NCBI GenBank assembly: GCA_037501455.1
Contig: CM074864.1
Location: 26,220,001-26,284,000, forward strand
Source: Lantana camara
Lineage: Eukaryota > Streptophyta > Magnoliopsida > Lamiales > Verbenaceae
Direction: 5' to 3'
DNA: 64,000 nt
In this document: in pieces, positions 33,657 to 44,030 of the stretch
How the letters are laid out: each line of letters begins with the position of its first letter
Numbering within the stretch: the first letter of the stretch is position 1
Program-made: the position numbers and the translations under genes
Notes under the pieces: model-generated
What the model saw: the letters and a program-made list of their open reading frames with translations, nothing else
Database searches by the model: none
What the model was told of the DNA's origin: nothing

Positions 33657-34301
33657 GGCGTCGAAATTATAGAAGTCCGAATAGGATTAAAATCCTATTC
33701 CTAATGGGACTCTGTCATCACCCGGACAATTAATTGCTATGTATAAATTGGTGTTTAAATCTGAATCAATATCTCCCAAAAGAACACGTCTACTGTCTGT
33801 TCATGCATATGTGGAATTCTATAATGATTAGGGGTCCTTAATTTATTAAAGTCATTGCACTTTATTAATTTAAGAAAAAAGAGACCCATGCATGGCGGAA
33901 TTCCATGGATACGTAAGGAGCAATGGTTCCTATTTCTATCCAAATTGGGGAGACTTTAACTGGATGGAATTATGTTATAAAAACTCCTAGATGCATGCAA
34001 ATACAAATCCCATGATAACTCAATTTCTTGGAGCAACTAAAGTTCTAATGAGGCCAGGATTCCTAAAGTTCCCATGATAACTTAATTTGCATGAACAAAT
34101 TCCACGTTTATCCAATTTCCTTGATTAATTAAAATTATTCAAGGAATCAGCAATCTCACGTGAGAATTCGATTTTAATCTTATCTCAAGATTAAATATGT
34201 AAATTAAATCCATTTAAATTTTCCAAAAGAAAGAAAAGGAAATTTAAATACTTCAAGTCTCGCCTTCGTCCAAATACTTGGCATGTTCTTCACCGAGTCT
34301 T
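33657..34301. other. Tat-like element spacer before the polypurine tract
   Basis: AT-rich, no ORF. A CCCATGATAACT.AATTT phrase is repeated at about 34010 and 34070. Upstream promoter elements of the antisense gene could lie here. Nothing else is recognised. Confidence 0.5.
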
Positions 34302-34315
34302 GAAGTGGGGGCATT
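34302..34315 (+). other. Polypurine tract of the Tat-like element
   Basis: GAAGTGGGGGCATT directly precedes TGTAGATGAATT, the start of the 3' LTR, and shows the element is on the plus strand. Confidence 0.8.
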
Positions 34316-35368
34316 TGTAGATGAATTAATTTTCGTCAAATTAAAATGTGACATGTGTAAATTAAATATTAATTATCAAAATTAATTCATTCTATTTTTA
34401 TATTTTTTGGATAAATACTAAATCAAAATCCATAAAATATTTAAATAGTTGATTTAATTGATAATTTTAATATTTATTTTGTCATCAAATCAAGTATTGA
34501 CATGTGTCAAAATTGAGGTGTTCCGGCCAATCAAATCAAGCCTTGCAGGTCAAATGGTGATGACCAATCAAATGATGACACGTGGCATATCTCAACACGT
34601 GGACCAATCAAAGTCAAGACATGTGTCATTTATTTATTTTCTTTAATATAAATTTATATTAAAGTAATAAATAAATAAATAAGTTTGATATTATCCCTTT
34701 AGTAAATGAATAAATTAATTAAGGGATAATTATCACAAGCTCCACCCTACGCCTATAAATAGAGGCATTCTACAACACAATTCACACAACTTGAAGATAC
34801 GAAGGAGCAAGCCACAAAGCAAGGAGAAAGAAGCTCTCCGGTGTTCTTCAGTATCCTCGGTGTTCTTCGGCATCTTCAACGGGGTTCTTCGTAGAAGTCA
34901 GAATCAACGGCGTTTGATCCGGCGTCAAGGCATCGAAGTGGTGTTTCGGCGTTGCTCTCCTCGAAGATCGAAGCGAGATTCAAGCGTGTTCTTCGCGTTC
35001 TTCGTGGAAATCAACCAAATCGAAGCGTCCGATCCGCAACAAGGCGTTAAGTCCGCGAATCCGGCGTTTTTCTCAAATCAAATTCGAAGGTGCTCCAAGC
35101 GTGTTCTTCGGCGTTCTTCGAGAAAGTCATCAAACTGAGGCGTTCAATCCGCAATCAAAGCATCAAATCCAGATTTCGGCGTTGCTCCTCAACAAATTCA
35201 AATCAAACTCAAATCAACATCAAAGGTGTTCATCGGCGTGTTCTTTGGTGTTCATCAAATCAAGGCGTTTAATTCGCGACCAAGTCTAAAGACCCGTAAT
35301 TAACGTTTAAAGAAGCAAATCAAATCCAATGAAAGATCGAACCTCCAAAGTCAACGAAGGAGTTTCAA
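34316..35368 (+). repeat. 3' LTR of the Tat-like element, first part
   Basis: Starts TGTAGATG. TATA box TATAAATAG at 34754-34762. Downstream of it, 34830-35290 is a degenerate tandem repeat built on GTGTTCTTCGGCGTT and CAAATCAA phrases. The basic open frames there are by-products. It is interrupted at the TTCAA duplication by the solo LTR. Confidence 0.8.
34754..34762 (+). promoter_or_regulatory. TATA box in the Tat-like LTR
   Basis: CCTATAAATAGAGGCATTC is a canonical plant LTR promoter. RNA would begin around 34785. Confidence 0.65.
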
Positions 35369-38300
35369 TGTAGCACCCCGCACCTAAGGCACCACATCCC
35401 CCGCACTATGGCTCAACACGAGTAACGAAATGGAAAGTCCGTACCCGTATCCAACCATATCGAACGAGAGACAAACAAAATACCTTCCTAAGCTAGGCGG
35501 AACTTAGACCCTGCACATACTAACCAATCAACAAAATATATGCATCGAAAACTAAAAATTTAAACACACAATCCATAAGCAGACTTGGGCTCTTCAGGCC
35601 TCTTTTAACTCATAATCAAAGCCAACAAAAGCAATTCAATAGCACTTAAACAAGATTCAACTTCAATATTCTTACAAGGTTGAATCATTCACAATTAAAA
35701 TACATAAGGTGAATGCAGAGACGCTTCTAACTTAACTTGACCGACTCAAACTCAACATAACTCCGCCTAGCTCGAAACTCCAAAGTCAAACCTGCACACT
35801 AAAGTGTTGGGGAGGGAGAGGGTCAGTCTCTAGAAGACTGAGTGAGCAGGAGCAATATACATATATAAAAACATGCACATGCAAGTCATAAATTCCGAAC
35901 AAGGTTTTATTTGAAATTAGTTCCCAAAAAGGGCAAGAGAATGATTAATCAATGCTTGGATTTTATGACTAATCATATTAATTCATTACGTTCATAAATC
36001 ATACGTAAACATAAGGTTCGGCGAGTGAGCGTGCACCATCTCCAACCAAACTCCGACCGTGTACGACAAATATCATTAATATGTTGATTAGGCGATCATG
36101 CAATATACCATAATACACACATACCATATATCATATCATAAAACATATTCGTTTGGGCAATCCGTGTCCCGGCCTTCCCGCACGGTGCATAATTATATCA
36201 GAACATAACATAATCATAATTATAAATCAGTTCCAACCTTCTTCCTCCGGGTGGTGGAGGGGTTAGCAAGACCCATCCACCTCATACATAGGCCAATGGG
36301 GTTTCATGACTCCCCCAAGGGCACTCAGCTCCCATTCCCAGCTAAACCTCCTAGCGAGGGCCGGTATCACCGTACATAAATGTGGTGGGACTAGTACAAG
36401 GGATCACTGTCGGCCCTTGCCTCCCCGGATAGCCACTTGCACTGGTCCCTGGGCCCGTACAATCATAAATCATAAATGTGTCTCGCCAAACATTTCAATT
36501 CATAAGAACATAACATATTTCATAATTCATTTGAAAAGGGTTTACTCGATCAATATTTACTCGATGACTTTACTTTAAAAGTAACATATAAATATAATCA
36601 TAAGGTTTTGGCCAAAGCTTTTCACATAAGGGTTGTAGGGTTTGTTACACAGCTAAAACAAAAACACCCTCACTTGGAACATGACGATACAAGGATACGA
36701 GTTACCCAGTGTCTGAAATATCAAGATTCTCCACCCTAGAGATAGACTGCACAAAAGACAACGTAACGTGTTCGTGAGACTCAAGACTCTAAATGAATCA
36801 AATAAGACGCACGACATGCAATGAACATGATATGAATGCGTAAAAGATGACATTATATCATAAAATTTTCATGTGCACTATTAAAGTCTTAAAGACATAT
36901 AAACATTCAATTCATTCATTCAATGAAGCATTCGTATTCAAACGAGTTTATATCCTTCTCATTCCACGTTAAAGGAATTTGAATCATATAATCAAGTCAT
37001 TCAATCTTACTTTCACTTTCATTCGAAGTCATAATTCCATATTTTCAATCAAATTAATTAAAGAAATTCAAATATAATCATATCACAAGTTAAATCACAT
37101 TTAAATTTAGAACATGAACAATTAAACACATTCAATCGCATTTACAATTAGATGTTAAACAATTAAATACATTCAATTAAATTTTGGGAATTAAATAAAA
37201 CATGAAATAGGTAACATTTAAATTTTAATACTCAATTAAATCAAATAACATTTAAAATATATAATAAATATATATATAATAAACATATAATAATTATATA
37301 ATAAACATATATGTATATATAAAAAATATATATATATACGTGAATCATTATGCATGCATAAAAATGATATTTAACATACTTAATACATATATATATAACC
37401 ATGCATGCATAAACAAATATATGTAATATGTATACATGCATGCAATGCACACACGCAAACACATAGCCACGCATGCACAAAAACACACACCGCATATATA
37501 TATATATATACACAGCAACTCATGCATACACAACACACACAAATACAGACGTATATATATATAGATTTACAGTAGCCAACACACACATGCAACACAAGTA
37601 TAAGTTCGGGAAAACAGGGTGACACCCCCGTGTCACCTCCAAAGCACAAACCGAGACACCCCCGTGTCTCGGTACAGAAGTTTCAGACCAAAATTAGCAC
37701 CCCCGTTCACGCTGGAAAGAAAGAAAATGACACACTCGTGTCTCGCCTGCACATCCCCTGTTTTGACAGCAAGTTAACGCAGAAAAGGGGCAGCAACTCA
37801 CACAAGAAATGCAGGAAAGAAGGCAGCAAAACTAAGCATGAAAAGCTGCAAGAACTCAACTGAAACTAATCCCACAAAGACAAGGAAATTGACAGCAAAA
37901 ACAAGAAGGATCGTAGCAGTTTTTTGACAGCAGAAATTCAAACCAAAACAGAGCAAGGTCAAGAAAAAAAAACAGGGCATGATGGATTCTCTTCATCTCC
38001 ACATATCCATATCAGTTTAGGCCATCAAATACTCAGTCAATAAACACCATTTCAACATATAGTTCAGTTCCAAAAGAGTACAACCAAGAGAAGAAAGCAT
38101 AAGTGACATTTCATGAAAGTTTCTCAAAATACCATAAATGATATCTCATTAATACCTCAACCACCATGAAATCAATGATCATAAATGATATGAGGATGTC
38201 AAAATAATCGTTCTCAAGCTTGGAATCACTCAAATCCATCAAGAAATGAAAGAGATCATCAAATTTGTCCCAAACCCATTATTTCGAATTCCAGCCAAAA

Positions 38301-39247
38301 ACCTCATGAACCATGCTCAAATTTGGGGATGAAATGATGAAAATGATCAGGAATGAGCATATATTACAACCCTAGGCTTACCTTGTTGATTGGATGAAGA
38401 TTGGATGAGATTTGAGCTCCAAAATCTCTAAGGGATGCTAGGTTACGGGACTGACTGTAATTCCAGAGACTTTGGCTGAGATTTGGGGATTGTGTGAGGG
38501 TTGGTTTGCTTAGGGAATGATACATCAGGTTAGGTGGTTGAGTTAGGTTTCCATAGCATCCAACCATAGTTAATTTGGTCAACAAATGAATAAGTTATAG
38601 TCATTTTAGTGCAACAAGGTCAGTTTAGTTGCCGTCTCGTGTTTCGGAGGTTCAAATGACGTTAGAAAAATATAAGGCTAAGTTTACTAAACTCGAATTT
38701 TCGTTACGAGTTCAGCGAAGTTGACGGAACTCGAATCCGAGTTCCCGAGCTCAAGATATTAAATACGGAACCAAGGGTGCGCTAAATGCTTATTAGCCCC
38801 TGACTTGGATTCCAAAATTCAAATTAAATCTGAAACACATGCAAATGGATCCGAAATAGAAACGAAGCACGTAAACATCACTCATACAAAATGTAACAAT
38901 AAAATGCATAATATTACAATTAATATAAAATGAATACGTATAGAATTTATAAATATAAATGCATGCATACGTATATAGATATATATATAATTTATAAACA
39001 TGCATGCAAAATAATTTGTAAATATAATATGCATGCATTAATATATTCATGCATACGTACACCACTAACATATATACATTTATATTACATAACTATATTT
39101 AATATTAGTATTATTAAAACAAAATAATTAACATTTAATACATTTAAATAAACTTAAATATGTAAAACACGTATGAATAATTATTTCGCGCAATTTGATA
39201 AACACATACTTCATGCTATACACAATAAGAAAAATGGGGGCGTTACA
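35369..39247 (-). mobile_element. Solo LTR (3.9 kb) of the TGTAACGCCCC group
   Basis: Runs from TGTAGCACCCC to GGGGGCGTTACA with a perfect TTCAA duplication (35364-35368 and 39248-39252). There is no internal sequence, so it is the product of LTR-LTR recombination. It resembles the LTR at 1-3309 (similar block at 36240-36490, same palindromes, same AGGCTAAGTTTACTAAACTC phrase near 38680 and 2511). Bases 37250-37580 are TA, CATG and AC microsatellites. No gene is seen. Confidence 0.92.
37618..37740. repeat. Palindromes in the solo LTR
   Basis: GGTGACAC/GTGTCACC (37618-37637) and CCGAGACAC/GTGTCTCGG (37651-37672), both with CCCC centres. A weaker GACACACTCGTGTC unit follows near 37728. Confidence 0.88.
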
Positions 39248-39397
39248 TTCAAACCTTCCGAATTTCAACAAATTCTTGTAGGAAGAATCAGAGGAAGAAT
39301 TAGAGATTGTACCCGCAAAATTCAAACAAATCAATAAAATTCATTTGTGATTATTTTCTTGTGTTTAATTATTTAATTAACACGAAATTGAGTTACA
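39248..39397 (+). repeat. 3' LTR of the Tat-like element, last part
   Basis: Resumes at the TTCAA duplication. It includes AATCAATAAAATTC (poly-A type signal) and ends near GAGTTACA at 39397. The exact end is uncertain because the partner LTR is outside the window. Confidence 0.6.
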
Positions 39398-39825
39398 CTA
39401 TGTTAATCCACCACGTCAACCTTTGGTCTCTAAGTGATTCTAACAGAGCTCCGAAGGGAGGTTAATACATCACTCAGTCAAGTGTACAGAATTACCTAGA
39501 AATTCGTACTAGTAGGTCAAGACACTCCATGGAAGCGTGGTCGTGCTGACTTTCCCCGTATTTCATTCTATCCGGAGAAGTCTAATCTTGTATACCGCGA
39601 ACACATTCCCGCCGAAGGGAGTAGTACGTATCCATTATACTATAGACGAGTAATAGAGACCGTGAGAATCCAATTTTTTCATCTTGCTCCCACTTCAATT
39701 TTTAGAGTTGTGGATTATCTTCGATTATCACATAATCTATTTGGCGTCTTAAAATCGAAAGTGATTAATCTAATTAATATGCTCCCACTTGGATTAATAA
39801 ATCACATTTATAATCCCAATAATAT
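39398..39825 (-). other. Interior of an unclassified LTR element, left of the CACTA
   Basis: Non-coding. It contains GCTCCCACTT twice (39687-39696 and 39781-39790), related to GGTCCCACTT near 62607 on the other side of the CACTA. I read it as part of the minus-strand element whose 5' LTR begins at 62740. No ORF is seen. Confidence 0.45.
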
Positions 39826-40420
39826 CACTACAGGAAATCCTGTAAATTCCGACGGAAAATTCCGAGGGAAACACTCCGTTGGATTTCCATCGGTAATTCC
39901 GAGGGAATTTCGACGGGCTTCGATTTTTAAAAATAAAAATAAAAATTAAATAATTCCGACGGGATTTCCCTCGGAATCCCATCGGTCTTTTCAAAATCAA
40001 ATATTTAAAATTAATATTAAATAACTCCGACGGGATTCCGAGGGAAATCCCGTCGGTTTTATTAAAATACAAATTAAAAGAATATAATTAAATATTTCCG
40101 ACGGGATTACCCTCGAAATACCGTCGGTTTTTTAAATATAAAATTTGAAAAATAATAGTAAATAATCCCGACGGGTTTCCGAGGGGAATCCCGTCGGTTT
40201 TTCAAAATATAAAACTTAAAAAGTAATAGTAAATAGTTCTGACGGATTTCCGAGGGAAATCCAGTCGGCTTTTTAAAAATAAATTCTAAATAATATAATT
40301 TTCAACTAAATATAAATATAAAAAATAAAAAATAAATAATTCCCCATCGGAATTTTAAAAATAAAATTTAAAAAATCAACACCGACGGGCTATACCCGTC
40401 GTTTGTCCATCGGTTTACTT
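39826..40420. repeat. CACTA left subterminal repeats
   Basis: Units with CCGACGGGAT..TCCCGTCGG arms recur about every 70 bp (near 39955, 40027, 40098, 40168 and 40238), with partial ones at 39850 and 40383. Each unit has a GAGGGAAA or reversed centre. Such repeats bind the element-encoded accessory protein in CACTA elements (family knowledge). Confidence 0.9.
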
Positions 40421-42111
40421 AAAAAAATTTGCAACAATAAAAATAAAAATCCTTACGTTAGAAATGCGTGAGTTTTTCCCCCATTTTTTTTCACCCTTCT
40501 TAGTTCTCTGCGAGACCGCTTGCTAGAGCCGAAAAACCCAAAAATTTTCCCCTCCGCCTGCCCACCTACCTCCGGTAGTATTCGGCGCTGCTCGTCTCAT
40601 TCAGTACCAGCCACCCACTGCGCCTCTCTATCACTCCCATTGCTCAAGGACTGAAAATTCCCTTTTCTCTCTAGCGCCTCCGCCCCTCTTGCATCGCCAC
40701 CGCCTACACCGTAGTCACTTACCTCCGCCAGCCACGAATTTGGAATCCTGCCCCGTTTCCCTTTTTTCTCCAACTTTTGGTAAACCCTTACTACTATTTT
40801 CCTTTTTTTTTTTTTTTGTTTTTTTTTATTAAATCTGGTGATTGTTGCTATCATGTGTATCGATTGAAATAGGTGTATGATTAACTTGTGAATTGGTTGA
40901 ATTACAGTCTCTTTGCAAGTTAGATTGGGGTCGGTGGTTTAAATTATACTAAATTAGTCTTTTCTTGAATCAAAATCATTGAAAGTATGCTTCATAATTT
41001 CGATTCATAGTGTTAGGCCTGGAAAATATTTAACTCTGTGTTGTTTTGTTTAATGGGAAGCTTAGTCTGAGAAATGGGATTTTATTTCGTGGTTTTGTAG
41101 CAAATTATGGTGAAAATTGGCTTGATTTTGTTAGTTCTGACTACAGCTGTATGTTACATAACTTGTGGTTGACAAGATTGAAAATTATGTAGAGGTTTTA
41201 ATATGTTGTTTGTTCTCTATGCTGCTAAGTTCATATCTAATGTAATAGTTGGAAAACTCTTTATGAAGCTTAACATACGCTGCAGTCATCAGATGTTGCT
41301 TTTACACAAATAAGGTTAGTGGTTGAAACAAAGATCAGGGACTCAAAATTATTGATGAATATGTCATTTTGTCTGCCTTGACATGTTATTTGTTGTGAAT
41401 ATGAGCGACTTGATAGTCCAATTAGGGGTAATTACAAGCTTATTCTTTGCTATTAATTGGCCGGGGATCTACTGCCCAGAACCATTTAGAATCCCATTTG
41501 CTGGAAACGTAATAATGCAAGTTTTGTGAGTAGTTTCTGGTTAATATAAGTGCCTTTGTGCATTTTTCTTGTCAACGATCACATTCTGATATGTTTCATT
41601 AGACCCTGTTGTATTTGTCGGAACTATTTCTATACAAAGAGTGGTGTTCTTGGTTATATTTTATCTGAAAGTCATTAATCAAGGCCAGGACTTCGTTGGT
41701 GATGAAGCTTTATTTTAACTTGCAATCATTGTTACTGTTGGAAAACAAGAGTTATATACAACCATTATTTGTGTTACCTTAAACAGTGGGATTTGAGCAA
41801 AATTACCAAGTTTATTTGACAATTGGAGAACGAAATGAAGCAAAAAAACAGTGGGATTTGAGCAAAATTACCAAGTTTTTCAAATTACACTTACCTCCCC
41901 TGCTATAGCTTAAATATTACACTAATCTCCCCTCCCCAAGATTTCAGAATATTACACTGACCTACCCTTCCACGGGATGTACACTTGCTTTGAACAACTA
42001 GCCTTTAAGGGAGGTTTGTTTGCTTTCTCTTATAGAGAACATCCCTCTTCTTTATTCATGACACTCTTCATGTGCTTTATATCTTTTTCTTAAATCCTGT
42101 TGATTTTGCAG
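40421..42111 (+). other. CACTA interior: leader-like exon, intron-like DNA and a repeat
   Basis: Bases 40490-40770 are C/T-rich like a plant 5' UTR and end at a possible GT donor (TTTTGGTAAACC). 40800-42100 is AT-rich and intron-like, and its last bases TTGATTTTGCAG act as an acceptor for the aminotransferase piece. A phrase AACAGTGGGATTTGAGCAAAATTACC is duplicated at about 41783 and 41848. 41880-41990 (TTACACTTACCTCCCC and similar) looks like a decayed MITE-type end. No ORF. Confidence 0.45.
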
Positions 42112-42189
42112 CCCAAATTCTTGGCGGGATTAGCATGTTCTGGACGAATTGTGGCTTGCGAATTGGAGAATGTTCGGTTTGATGTTGTA
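42112..42189 (+). pseudogene. OAT: Ornithine aminotransferase fragment, exon with AGLACSGRIVACE
   Basis: After TTTTGCAG the frame reads LAGLACSGRIVACELENVRF then DVV, and ends at a GT donor (GTAAGG, 42190). This corresponds to the SGLARSGKMLACDWEEVRP region of plant ornithine delta-aminotransferase, a mitochondrial PLP enzyme that converts ornithine and 2-oxoglutarate to glutamate semialdehyde and glutamate. The segment follows the PLP-contacting Asp in the family. Splice borders appear preserved, so the capture was from genomic DNA. It is a fragment only, with no catalytic capacity. Confidence 0.8.
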
Positions 42190-42327
42190 GTAAGGATTGT
42201 GATTCTTATAAGAACTTAAAATGCACATTTTCTTTTACTTCATTTATATGAAATGATTTATGTGTACCATGCCAAATGCCTTTAAAACGACCTATTAAAA
42301 TCCTAACTATTTTAAATAATTAATATG

Positions 42328-42425
42328 TTAGGAAAAGCATTGGGTGGGGGAGTTTTCCCAATTAGTGCAATTCTTGCAGACCACTGCTCACACAGCCTGG
42401 GAGCATGAGAGGTCGGTACATTTTC
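42328..42425 (+). pseudogene. OAT: Ornithine aminotransferase fragment, PLP-lysine region
   Basis: LGKALGGGVFPISAILAD is read from 42328 to 42381, nearly identical to the family motif around the Schiff-base Lys (the Lys in GKALGGG). The next bases (CAGCCTGGGAGCATG..TACATTT) are a decayed match to the PGQHGSTF region that follows. The frame is then lost. In the parent gene this directly follows the previous piece; here a 138-bp intron-like gap separates them and no clean acceptor AG is seen. Confidence 0.85.
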
Positions 42426-42549
42426 ATTCTATTTCCATAACAAAGTTGTAATTTTATGTTAGTAACATGGTATTGAGGCACTTTGCAGCACATTTAAAAT
42501 ACGAAGTGCATCAGCATGTTGACGAATTCTGGCTTTTGATTGGGAGCCC

Positions 42550-42667
42550 TTCTACAATGACAGATTTTCCCGTATTTACCTATGAATACTGGAGCTGAAC
42601 ATGTAGAAACTGCATTGAGTTGTCTATAAAGTGGGGCTTTCTGAAGAATAAGATTAAAAAAATTGAG
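42550..42667 (+). pseudogene. OAT: Ornithine aminotransferase fragment, PMNTGAE region
   Basis: FYNDRF (42550-42567), then after a small deletion LPMNTGAEHVETAL (42576-42617), then after a frame change KWGFLKNKIKKIE (42629-42667) before a GTAAG donor. In the intact enzyme this region lies N-terminal to the two pieces found upstream here, so the order is reversed although the strand is the same. Frame shifts and a deletion of about 15 codons show it is inactive. Confidence 0.8.
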
Positions 42668-42765
42668 GTAAGATGCTTTTCTTTATCTCGTGGATTGGAA
42701 TTTTAGTCTCTGTCTTAGTTTTTAGCTTAAGTTTTTGTTCTTTTGCCTTCTTTCATCCCAAGATC

Positions 42766-42856
42766 ATGAAAGCATTGACAGAACAAGTTAAAATGCTTCC
42801 TCTGCATTCTAGAACCCTTCTACCATAACAGCATTGACAGAACAAGCTAAAATAAG
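42766..42856 (+). pseudogene. OAT: Ornithine aminotransferase fragment, KALTEQ..SRTFYHN region
   Basis: MKALTEQVKMLPLHSRT is read from 42766, followed by a shifted FYHN. It matches the KAL.EQV.KLTLSSRAFYND stretch, which in the enzyme comes before the fragment at 42550. CATTGACAGAACAAG occurs again at 42832, so part of the exon is duplicated. FYN is present in both this and the previous piece, so the same parental exon was sampled twice. Confidence 0.7.
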
Positions 42857-44030
42857 GTTAGTGAAGTTGGTTGATTGTTAGCTTCTTGCAAATTAAACTG
42901 GAATTGATGTCAAATGAGACTTTGTGCTCCAAGTTACCATGAATCTTGCTAGAGAGTTGATTTTGATTGAATGTTGGGCTCTTTGCGAAGATTAGTTTAG
43001 CATTGATAATATAAGTGTTGTTCAATTGCCATTCTATGCTATGTTGCAATTAATCAATTTTGTTAGTAAGTTTGATAGTTTCTTGTTTAATTGAATGTTT
43101 GAAGAGTTGGGAATTTATATTAAATTGATGATTTTTCTATTATGATGATGTTGGATGGCTAAGCATGAAACTTGAGGCTGCTTGATTGTTTTAATTGATA
43201 GAGATGAAGCTTAGATATACTAGGCATGTTTTAGAATTGTCCCTTGCATGAGTTATGACATTTTAGTTGGAAATTTGGTACTTAAAAGTTAAAATTGATC
43301 CAAATCATAAACTATTGAATTTGTGTTTAATTTTAAAGGTTAGGGAATGTCATAGGTGTGTTTTTGCATGAGTTTTTATGGTTTTGTTTGAGTTCTTGCA
43401 TGCTTATAGTTAGGAAATGTATAGCACCAAAACTGACAGCTTGTATGCAGCAACTTCAGATGCAAATTTCAAGTCCATACGAAATTGATTTTAAAAATTG
43501 TTTTAACTGTGTATTTCTATTATATCAAGGTTTATGTCTGCCAAATTTCATGTTCATCCGTGTCCGTTTGATACCCGAAAAAATTCCAAAACGATACAGC
43601 TTTTCACTATTTCTGATCTGCACTAACAACTCGTGCAGAGGGGGTAAACCTTCGAATTTTATAAAACTGTTTTACAGAGTTATTCCTACATGTATTGAGA
43701 GTATGTCCGTAAAATTTCAGCTTAATCCGAGTTCGTTTGATATGGTAGAATTATTTCTCTTTGAAATGTGTGTTGCATTAATATTCCTGTTTTTCTTCAA
43801 CTTTACACTAAAATCTGTATTTCCTCAGGAAGATGTAATATTTGAGACTTATCCCTTTTGACAGATATCTTTGTCTAGTTTATTAGGAATTTTACGTTGA
43901 AATTCATTCTGAGTAAAGAGTTATGGCTGTTTTTCTACAATTTGTCAGTTTAAAATGTTTCTGCACAACTATGCCTATCTGAATACTTGGTGAATTTTGT
44001 TGTGGAGTTTTCCTAATCCGTTTTCGTGCC
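42857..44030. other. CACTA interior, unassigned
   Basis: AT-rich, no gene accepted. Between 43440 and 43750 two diverged units share AAATTTCA..TTCATCCG/TTAATCCG..GTTTGATA, a phrase common in decayed plant LTRs. The open frame at 43358-43861 lies over this and is judged fortuitous. The last five bases GTGCC are the target duplication of element D. Confidence 0.4.

Noticed and set aside
34791..35138. 115-codon basic plus-strand frame
   Set aside because: Produced by the degenerate tandem repeat in the Tat-like LTR; overlapping frames (35090-35289) give similar basic peptides.
40597..40854. 85-codon minus-strand frame in the CACTA
   Set aside because: The reverse complement of a C/T-rich leader-like region and a T tract gives a Lys-rich peptide; no other support.
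41880..41990. MITE or SINE insertion
   Set aside because: The TTACACT.ACCTCCCCT phrases look like a decayed transposon end, but I could not find both ends or a duplication, so it is mentioned only within the CACTA interior.
43358..43861. 167-codon open frame on the plus strand
   Set aside because: Lies over low-complexity and LTR-like phrases inside the CACTA. Hydrophobic and Cys/Phe-rich with no family resemblance. Starts and ends at no splice or gene landmark.
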